From a virus: a DNA stretch of 45,156 nucleotides. The position numbers and the translations under genes are program-made. The notes under the pieces are model-generated. The model was not told where the DNA came from, ran no database searches, and was given only the letters and a program-made list of their open reading frames with translations. Shown here one piece after another: positions 33,447 through 42,700 of the stretch; within the stretch, counting starts at the first letter, position 1, and every line of letters begins with the position of its first letter. The DNA lies in IMG/VR virus record IMGVR_UViG_3300006754_006523, positions 1 through 45,156 of that record. One strand, written 5' to 3'.

Positions 33447-35237
33447 ATGGCTAAGAAGTTACAAGCAATTAATTACACCAGTAGAGACTTCGCCACAATT
33501 CGGCGAGATCTTGAAAATTTTACAAAAAGATACTATTCTAATACCTATAAAGATTTTAATGAGGCGAGCTTCGGATCCCTAATGTTAGATACTGTTGCCT
33601 ACATTGGCGACATCCTATCCTTCTACGTAGACTATCAGGCCAACGAAAGTTTTCTAGAAACAGCTATTGAATACAATAATGTGGTGCGCCTATGTCGCCA
33701 ACTAGGGTTTAAGCTTAACCCAAACCCCTCTTCCTATGGTGTAGTAACACTATATATCAAAGTTCCAGCGTCGGTGAGCACAATGGGCCCTGATCTTAAT
33801 TATGTCCCAACACTTCAAGCCGGCTCAGAATTTTCGTCCGAGGCGGGGGGATTTTATACTCTTCTAGACGACGTCGATTTTAAGAAACAACAGAATCAGA
33901 TCGTTGTTAGTGACGCAACCACTGCTGGGGCCCCCACGCATTTTGTAATCCGCGCCCAGGGCCGAGCCACAAGTGGACGAGTCGGCAGAGATAAGTTTAC
34001 TATAGGCGATTTCGAAAGGTTCCGACGCCTTCCATTGTCGATTTCTAAAGTCAACAACATCGTGAGTGTGTACGACCTCGCCGGCCATCGCTACTACGAG
34101 GTTGACCACTTATCGCAAAATATCATATATAAGGCCGTCCGCAATACAACTGCCACTAGGGCAACCGTACCCAATATCCTTAAGCCCTTCCCGGTCCCGC
34201 GCCGATTCACGGTAGATTTCGTCGATGGACAAACTGTACTGCAGTTTGGATATGGTTCAGATTCTCAGTTAACGTCGGACGCTGTTACAAATCCAGCCAA
34301 TCTTATGCTGGACATGACTGGCCGCGACTATGTGACCGATGTGGGATTTGACCCCAACAATTTGATGAATACCGACAAGTTCGGTATCGCACCATCCAAT
34401 ACGGAACTAATCGTGGCGTATCGATATAACACTACGACTGATGTGAACGCTCCTGTTAATTCTATTACCAAGGTCAATCGTCCCAAGCTTGTATTCGAAC
34501 GCGAGAGTGTTCTCGATAGTAAGAAGAGAGGAGGCGTAGTTACTTCTGTTCAGGTTGTGAATGAAGAACAGTTTGTTGGGAGCGTCTCTCTGCCTAATTC
34601 TGAGGAGATTAAACAACGAGCGTACGGTTTTTTCGCGACACAGAACCGTGCCGTGACAGCGGAAGATTACAAATCCATTTGTTATGCAATGCCAGCGAAG
34701 TTTGGTTCGATCAAGAGAGTGTCAATCGCCCGCGACTTTGATGCTTTTAAAAGAAACTTAAATTTATACGTTATATCTGAGAATATGAGTGGGAAGTTAA
34801 CCATTCCGAATGCCACCTTGAAGAATAATCTTAAAAATTGGATCTCACAGTATAAAATGATTAATGATACTGTTGATATATTGAATGCAAAAATTGTTAA
34901 TTTTGGAATTGAATTTGAAATATCAATTGATTTAAGTGCGAACAAATTTAATGTTCTTAATTTGGCCAGCAGAGCCTTGGGCAAAAAGTTTGGCCAAACA
35001 TATGATATTGGTGAACCCATTCTTATCTCAGATGTTAATAGAGTCTTGAACAAGGTCGAAGGTATATTGGACGTAGTCAGCGTAAAAATTGTAGAAAAGA
35101 GTGGTACCACATACGGAGGAGACTCTTATGATTTTAATGCCAATCGAAGCGCCGATTCTCGCCGAATTTTAGCGCAAGAAAATGTTATTTTTGAACTTAA
35201 GTTCCCCGGGAACGACATTAAGGGGAGCGTTATCTAA
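33447..35237 (+). CDS. 6: T4 gp6-type baseplate wedge protein (baseplate J family)
   Basis: A 596-residue protein resembling gp6 of marine T4-like phages. The N-terminal section is diagnostic: YTSRDFATIRRDLENF, then KDFNEASFGSLMLDTVAYIG and LSFYVDYQANESFLETA. A later NRAVTAEDYKSICYAMPAKFG segment is typical of the baseplate J core domain, and the C-terminal strands follow. gp6 makes the inner ring joining the wedges of the baseplate. GGGGAGG precedes the ATG. Its stop overlaps the start of the next gene, TAATG. The assignment is strong and is one of the main reasons for calling the window a T4-like phage. Confidence 0.88.
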   Translation: MAKKLQAINYTSRDFATIRRDLENFTKRYYSNTYKDFNEASFGSLMLDTVAYIGDILSFYVDYQANESFLETAIEYNNVVRLCRQLGFKLNPNPSSYGVVTLYIKVPASVSTMGPDLNYVPTLQAGSEFSSEAGGFYTLLDDVDFKKQQNQIVVSDATTAGAPTHFVIRAQGRATSGRVGRDKFTIGDFERFRRLPLSISKVNNIVSVYDLAGHRYYEVDHLSQNIIYKAVRNTTATRATVPNILKPFPVPRRFTVDFVDGQTVLQFGYGSDSQLTSDAVTNPANLMLDMTGRDYVTDVGFDPNNLMNTDKFGIAPSNTELIVAYRYNTTTDVNAPVNSITKVNRPKLVFERESVLDSKKRGGVVTSVQVVNEEQFVGSVSLPNSEEIKQRAYGFFATQNRAVTAEDYKSICYAMPAKFGSIKRVSIARDFDAFKRNLNLYVISENMSGKLTIPNATLKNNLKNWISQYKMINDTVDILNAKIVNFGIEFEISIDLSANKFNVLNLASRALGKKFGQTYDIGEPILISDVNRVLNKVEGILDVVSVKIVEKSGTTYGGDSYDFNANRSADSRRILAQENVIFELKFPGNDIKGSVI

Positions 35238-36766
35238 TGGCTTTTAAAAGATATACGGCGAGTGCTGACACGACTCTCACCAACGCATTCGAAGCTAACC
35301 TGACTACACGCGGCACTGGATCTAATATGGGCTACGCTGATTCAGTAGAGGTTTTTTCCATCTACGGGCAGACGTCTAGCTCGGCAAACGGACAGAGCCA
35401 AGAACTCTCACGCACATTGATAAAGTTTCCCATAGACTCTATTAGCACTGACCGCTCTGCCGGCAACATTCCTGGCAGCGGCAGTGTTACTTTTTATTTA
35501 AAGATGTTTAATGCCAAGCATCCGTGGACATTGCCTCAAGATTTTACTTTAGTAGTCGCCCCCGTTTCTTCTTCTTGGATCGAAGGCACCGGCTTGGATA
35601 TGGATGACTATTCCGATCTTGGAAAATCTAATTGGTTTTCTGCTTCGACAAATACTTCTTGGACCCACCGCGGCGGTGATTACCGTACCGGATCATCAGG
35701 CCCCGTGTATAAGCAAACTTTTTCATTAGGGTATGAAGATTTAGATATCGATGTAACCCATGTTGTAGAGAGGTGGATGCAAACCTCTGGGACGACTCTC
35801 CACTTTGATAATTATGGATTTGGAGTGATGCTCACTTCGAGCCAAGAAGCCTATGCCGCGGCAGCTACCACTAACGGCGTCATAGAGAATACCGGCGGCG
35901 CAGCGCAATCTTATTATACGAAGAAGTTTTTTGCCCGATCCAGCGAGTTTTTCTATCGACGTCCGCGCATTGAGGCTCGGTGGGACTCTCGGGTTCAAGA
36001 TGACAGAGGAGCTTTCTATTATAGCAGTTCCGTCGCCCCCGGTGTCGATAATCTCAATACGCTCTATCTCTATAATTATGTGCGAGGCCGGCTCACTAAT
36101 ATTCCGGGAGTAGGTCTTGGAACTCTATATGTTTCTTTGTTTTCCGGAAACGCGGCCAACACACTTCCTGCCGGGAATGCAATGGTGTTACATAATAGCG
36201 CTACCGTTGTAACGGGCGGTTATGTGAGTGCGGGGATTTATTCGGCATCGCTGTGCATGACATCTTCGTCTGCCGGCGCACCAACCAAACTGTTTGATGT
36301 GTGGGCTTCGTTGCCTACAGGGTCAACGCAGTACAAGACGGGCTCTGTCATTACTAGTACTTTTAAATCATTTGAGGGCGCCCCCACATTTGATCGTGTC
36401 ACCTCTATGAAAGAGTTGCGATCTTCGTATAGCCCCAATCAAACGACTCGTTTTAGGACATTCGTGCGAGATCGTAATTGGAGTCCCACGATTTATACTG
36501 TGGCCACCCGCAACAACCCCACAGAGGTAATCGAGAGCGCATCCTATAAAGTTGTCCGGATGGCCGATAACCTAGAAGTAATTCCTTATGGTACTGGCAG
36601 TGATTATGCGACTTATTTATCATTTGATGTAACCGGGAATTACTTTGATTTAGATATGAGGAACCTTGAAGAGGGATATATGTATGGAATTAAACTTGCC
36701 TACTATAATGATAGTATTGGCAGCTGGATAGAACAGCCCGAAACCTTCAAATTTAGAGTTGAATAG
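35237..36766 (+). CDS. Virion protein with DNRLRE-like beta-sandwich
   Basis: A 509-residue protein. The N-terminal part (about residues 45-190) resembles a DNRLRE-type beta-sandwich: SRTLIKFPIDSIS, a strand pair after it, then VVAPVSSSWIEGTGLDMDDY and DLDIDVTHVVERWMQ, an arrangement often found in secreted or virion proteins carried on repeats. The C-terminal half is beta-rich with no named domain. Position between the gp6-type wedge and the LamG giant makes a baseplate accessory or fibre-connecting protein likely. AGGGGAG lies before the ATG, which shares bases with the previous stop. The role is inferred from place and fold. Confidence 0.65.
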   Translation: MAFKRYTASADTTLTNAFEANLTTRGTGSNMGYADSVEVFSIYGQTSSSANGQSQELSRTLIKFPIDSISTDRSAGNIPGSGSVTFYLKMFNAKHPWTLPQDFTLVVAPVSSSWIEGTGLDMDDYSDLGKSNWFSASTNTSWTHRGGDYRTGSSGPVYKQTFSLGYEDLDIDVTHVVERWMQTSGTTLHFDNYGFGVMLTSSQEAYAAAATTNGVIENTGGAAQSYYTKKFFARSSEFFYRRPRIEARWDSRVQDDRGAFYYSSSVAPGVDNLNTLYLYNYVRGRLTNIPGVGLGTLYVSLFSGNAANTLPAGNAMVLHNSATVVTGGYVSAGIYSASLCMTSSSAGAPTKLFDVWASLPTGSTQYKTGSVITSTFKSFEGAPTFDRVTSMKELRSSYSPNQTTRFRTFVRDRNWSPTIYTVATRNNPTEVIESASYKVVRMADNLEVIPYGTGSDYATYLSFDVTGNYFDLDMRNLEEGYMYGIKLAYYNDSIGSWIEQPETFKFRVE

Positions 36767-36776
36767 TATTTAGGAT

Positions 36777-39700
36777 ATGAGCTTTAAAAATTTATTTGAC
36801 AAAGCGGAAGCGCGGACAACCTTAGCCAACCAGTCAGCACAAGAGGTTGGCTCGGCTATTGAGTCCGAAGCGTTTCAGACACAGGACATCATCAAGGAGG
36901 AGAGATTCATCCCCGCGGTGGACTATTCTTCGGCGTCTAGCTTTGCTCGGTACGGCTCAGCCGAGATGTACTATCGAGATTCCATAGATCGTATTATTCA
37001 ACAGTACCCTTACGACGGATCACTACGAGAGAGACTCCAGTGGGAGAATGATTCTACTGAAATCGACCTTTATTTATATGACAATCTATATCCTCGTTCG
37101 ACCGGCTATATTTTGTTATCCGCCGATGGATGGGGCGCCCAAACATCAGCGGCCGACGGCTACGGTCTCCCGACATCCCCAGAATATATTTATCTGAAGG
37201 GTGGCCCCCACGCCAACCCCAACGGTATGGAGAAACTACATCTTCAGTTTACTGGGTCCAATTACTACGATACTGGGTCCAATAGGGGATCCAACCTTAA
37301 ATACGACCTTTCTGGCTCCGGCGTTACCGTGGAATTTTGGATGAAAAAAGACGCGTGGACAGGCAACACTACCAAAGAGGTAGTTCTCGATGTTTGGAAT
37401 GGAAATACGATAGGGAATGGTGATTACGGCCGCCTTCGCGTGGCCCTAGATTCGGCCGCAGATGGTGGCGCGCCATTTCTAGTCACTCTCAAATCAGGCT
37501 CAAAGGGCGTCATCGATCAATCAGTAGGCAGCTCTGTAACGGTGGCTGACGAGGCCTGGCACCATTACGCTCTTACTTTCATGTCTTCCGAGACCGGAAT
37601 CGACACGCGGCTTTATGTTGATGGGAATCTAAACCAGAAAACGAAGCTCGGCTCTGACGCGCTCAATCAAGTCACGGGAGCATTACAAGGAAATATCGGT
37701 GCCTTAGTGACGACGACAGCGGGAGGTGGAGCGCAATATGCAGGAAAACTCTCGGCTTCCCTCGACGAGTTTAGGTATTGGAAGACGAAACGCACCGGCA
37801 GAGACGTCGGTCGCTTCTGGTTTACGCAAGTGGGTGGGGGCACGAACGATGACCCGATGCCGTTCGAAGATACCACAGTAACTGCCAATACTGATTTAGG
37901 CGTTTACTATAAGTTTAATGAGGGCATTACTGGAGTTACCGCGACCGATTCTAACATTTTAGATTATTCCGGGCGAGTCACCAACGGTGCCTGGACGGGC
38001 TACTCTAGTAGTTCTCGTAATACAGGCTCGGCCATTATTTCATCCAGCGCGGCAATAAAGGAGTTCCAAGATCCAATTATCTATCCTTTTCATCCTGAGG
38101 TTGCCAGCTTACGCACAAGCCTAATTCAATCTGGTTCGGAGCATGATGCGGATAACACCGCTATGATGTACAGTACCATACCCAGTTGGATCACTGAAGA
38201 TGATTTCGAAAGTGGTGAACACGTCCGGAAACTCACACAGATTCTGTCTAGCTATTTTGATACCTTGCATCTTCAGGCCGAGTCGCTTAATAAATTAAAA
38301 GATATCGATTATGTTAGTGGGTCCAATAAGCCTACTGTTTATGGACACAGGCTTCTCTCCTCACACGGGCTTGTTACTCCCGATTTATTTGTAGACGCGA
38401 GCGTGTTGGAGAAACTGGGAGACAGGAGCGAAGATAGAGTTTTTGAAAAATCCCTATCCGAACTTAAAAATCTTATTTATCAAAACATTTATAACAACTT
38501 AAGTTATATCTATAAGTCAAAGGGCACGGAGAAGGCGTTTAGAAATCTTATTCGCGCTTTTGGAGTGGATGATGACCTGATAAAGATCAACATGTATGCC
38601 AACAATGTTGAATTTGATTTCACCACCAATCGAAAAAACAAGGCAATAGCTAAGAAGTATGTTAATTTTAACACCATTTCCAATAGTGATGCTAGCGTTT
38701 TTCAGTTACGAAACCCGGGCGACACAGCCAACACGACAGGGTTTATATCCTCTAGTACGAATCTTACCGGCGGATATGCCGTTACTCTAGAGAGTGAGGT
38801 CTACTTTCCTAAAAAGTTTAGTCGCAGCGATGATTGGTATACCGATACCAACATCATTTCCTCATCCTTGTTTGGCGTCCACGCTACAACAACACAGCCG
38901 ACCGATACTCCTGGCTCCGAACCAGCACAGACGGATACCACTATCCCGGTAGACAACGCGACCAACTTTCAGGTGTATGCTGTTCGAGATAGCGTGGATT
39001 CTCCAAATATTCAGTTTATATTAACTGGCTCGGATGGAGGCTATGTGCCCCGGCTCACAAGCTCTTTGTTCTTGGATGTGTATAATAACAATCAGTGGAA
39101 CGTGGCCGTAAAGATTAGGCCTCAACGATATCCTTGGGTAGCTCAAGTTAGCGACGCTAGTAATGCCGGTTACTTTGTTGAGTTCGAAGGAGTCCACGTC
39201 GAAGCGGGGATTATTCTCAATAGCTTTAATGTTACGGGCACCATCGCCGGCGGCGTCTCAGGCCTCCCAGCATTTATGAGCGGCTCCCGCCGTGTGTTCT
39301 TGGGCTCTAACAAAACCAACGTTACCGGAGCAACCCTTCAGCGAAGCGACACCAAGATAGGGTCATGTAGGCTCTGGCTCGATAACCTTACCACTGAAGA
39401 GATGCAAGCGCATGCTCTAGATCCTCAAAACTATGGTCGAACTAATTCCGGGATGTATGCCTTCCCGTTCCAGTCTTCTGCTAGTTACGGAGATATTCCG
39501 GCCTGTGATACTCTTCTGTTGAATTGGAATTTTAACCAAAATACTGGATCAAATGCGGACGGAGGGTTTAGGGTTGCTGATCTTTCCTCCGGATCGGCCT
39601 CTCGATCGGGCAGTGCGGGATGGCTTAGTAACCTTCTTTATATGCAGCACCCTGGCTCCGGCTCGGAGTTCGAGGCATCGAGCACTTCTGTCACAGATAA

Positions 39701-42700
39701 AGATTTTGTAATAACGTCAAAACAAAATCTACCAGAGGCCCTAGAGTCTTCCGATATGATTACTGTTTTGTCACAACAAGATGATGTTGAATTCACGATC
39801 GACTCGCGTCCAACCAATTACTTCTTAGCTTTCGAGAAGAGCATGCAACAAGCGATCTCAGAAGAGATGATAAATTATTTTGCTTCGTTAAGTGATCTGA
39901 ATACCCTTATTGGCGCGCCAGTTAATCTATATAGGCCCCACTATAAAGGTCTTAATTTTGTTAAACAACAGTTTTTTGAAACCGTCTCAAATGACGAGAT
40001 CGATTTTGAGAAGTTCTTTGAATATTATAAATGGATCGATGATGCATTAAGTACTTTCTTGGCTCAATTGGCTCCCGTATCTTTGGACTTTGATCCTAAC
40101 ATTCGTACTCTAATTGAGAGTCATATCCTTGAAAGAAGTAAATATCAACATAAGTTCCCCTTCCTGGCCAAGTCAGAACCTGATATATCTGGAACGATTG
40201 GGACAATCGCCTCTCCCATAACGGTCAACTCTATTATTAATGACGCCCAGGGGACTGGTATTGAATCAGCCCACGCGCCCACGAAGCGAGTCACCGGGAT
40301 GCCGAACACTTCACTGCTTAATAGTTGGAAGTATGATCATGCGCCTCTCCCCACGGCTTCTTGGGTCGACGGCGCTCGCCCACAGCAGGACGCAGGCTCT
40401 TTGGCCTGGTGGCAAAACCGTGCCGTACGAGGTGGTGACGCCGAACTCATGGTTTTAAATGCCACCGGAGGCATGCCTTCTGGTGCTTTGGCTGACCGCC
40501 AGGTCCTCCTTAACGCGATCAATGCCTCCAACAGTCGCACCCTTAACCGCCCCTATAAATTCAGCGGCGGAGGCTCTGTGGTCCTTGGAGGCGTCGCACA
40601 GCACATCAATAAGCGCAAAGACTTTGTGTATGATGCGACAACTCCCATGGGCCCCGTCGTCGGAACCTCTAGCGTACCACAGAATATTATGGTCGCCGTC
40701 TCCGGAGATGTTGAGCAACTTATTAACACCAGCGATGTTTACTTCCCTTCCCAGAAGAGCCGCCTTGGATTCGGTATAAATCCTTCCATTAATATTGGCA
40801 ACACTTCATCGGTTCAGTTTTATAGTGATTATCCCATTGTGGGCGACGGCGCCACCCTTGCGCCCTTCAGCCTCTACAGCTCTTCAATTGATGATGAGCT
40901 AGCAACCGAAATGAGCGCCTTTACGGGTAGTACTATCATTACGAATATGCACGCTGATTTAGCCTCAACACGGACGGATATTCCGATGCAGGGCCCCTTT
41001 ACAGAGAAATTTGTGGGCGGCCGAGAGCATCGCCACATTCGTCTTAATGAATTTAGTTCAAAGAATCCGGCCTTTAATGGCCTAGACACTAGAGAAAATC
41101 GCCCGGAAGGTTTCCGGGTGATGATGGGCTACGAGTTAACCGGCGCAACGGGAACTACGAGTCCTTGGAAGTCGACCCCCGGGCGCCTACAAGTCGTAGG
41201 CCCTCAGTATCCCGAAATAGATACGGCCGCAGGAATATCCAATCTTTCTGATAGACCCAAAGCTAATCTTTCGCGGGTGGAATATGCCAAGCGCCCCGTA
41301 AACATCAAGAACATCAAGATGACAACCGGCTCCCTAAGCCAGTCTATGTCTGGCACAATCGATCATAATAGAATTGGTAACTACTCCAAGAACTATGAGG
41401 TTATTCAAACTGCTGGTCGTTCTCAAAACGATCCATTCTTCCAAGATCAGTCGTTCGATTTTGCTCTTTATCCCGAGACCCTTGCAACAAGAGGCCGATT
41501 TCCGTTGGAAAACCCGCGCCATGGCGCCCTTTATTTCGCGGACGGTACTAATTCTACATACGCGGACGGCACGTTGGTCGGCTCTGGTACTTTCTTGGAT
41601 ACAATTATGGGAGGCGCCGAAGCGGCCCTCAAGCCGCATGCAGTCTCGATGTGGATATATGCGGACTCGTCAGGAACCGATGATAATGTATTCTTTAGTG
41701 TGGCTGAAAACGCCGTTTCGACCGGCCGCTACTTTCGAATCTTCAACGTCCAGAGTGATCCTTATCTGTACGCCTGGCTAGGGACCGATGCCGTCTGCCA
41801 AAGCACGACTGGCCAATTTCAACAGGATGCGTGGAATCATATTGCTTTTGTTACATCTGGTGGCGTCGACCATGGCGGAGACCTCAGTACGTATTGGTAT
41901 ATCAATGGAGTTGATGCCACGAATTCCTCCACGGCAGGAACCCCTAAGGCCATCACCGCGGACCAGAAGATGTGGTTGGGAGTCTATGGGTACAACATGG
42001 CCTACGACTTTTACCCGGGTTATGTATGTGATTTTGCTATTTGGGAGGCTTGTTTATCCCCAGACAACGTACAAGAAATATATAATAAGGGACGACGTTG
42101 GGATTTAGAGTCCAGCACCATCTCTAATCAGCTAGCACTCTGGTCTTCCTTTGGCTCTTCGAATCTCAGTTCTGATTGGCGCCGCAATCCAAACGGCAAC
42201 AGCCCTGCTGGTTTTAATGGCGGCAAGTATGGGGGAGGCAACAACACTTGGCGAGTCGGCGGTAGTGAAGAATACCGAGAGTTGAGTGGCGCACTGAACC
42301 TTATGTGGACCGGCGGCCAGACACAAGTCCTTAGTGGCAACCTAGATTATGCTATCCCCGCGCGCACCGGTTCGGACTCCAATCAATCTATCATCGTTAA
42401 TCGCTTTAATGCGCCCGGCGGCTGGGATGTTTCATCTCAGGGTTATATGGACCCCGCGCATGAAGAGTATTCTGTTTATAACGCGTTGCCGTTCAGAAAT
42501 CGCCATGTGATTAATTATGGCGTATCCGGAAGTGCCAGTGCGCCTCCCTCGGGCTCCACTATCATCGTTCAGGATCAGATCGATCGCCCCCGGGGCTTAG
42601 ATCAGCTCTGGACGCTCCACACGGGCCGCTACGGCGCCGACGCTGCCTTCGGAGAGGTAACGCTCGCAGAGGTCCAGCAGAACGCCAACCTGACCGTTAC

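Noticed and set aside
22461-36777. T4-type late promoters (TATAAATA) before the tail genes
   Set aside because: I looked in the short gaps before each tail gene and saw no clear copy; the phage's late motif may differ.
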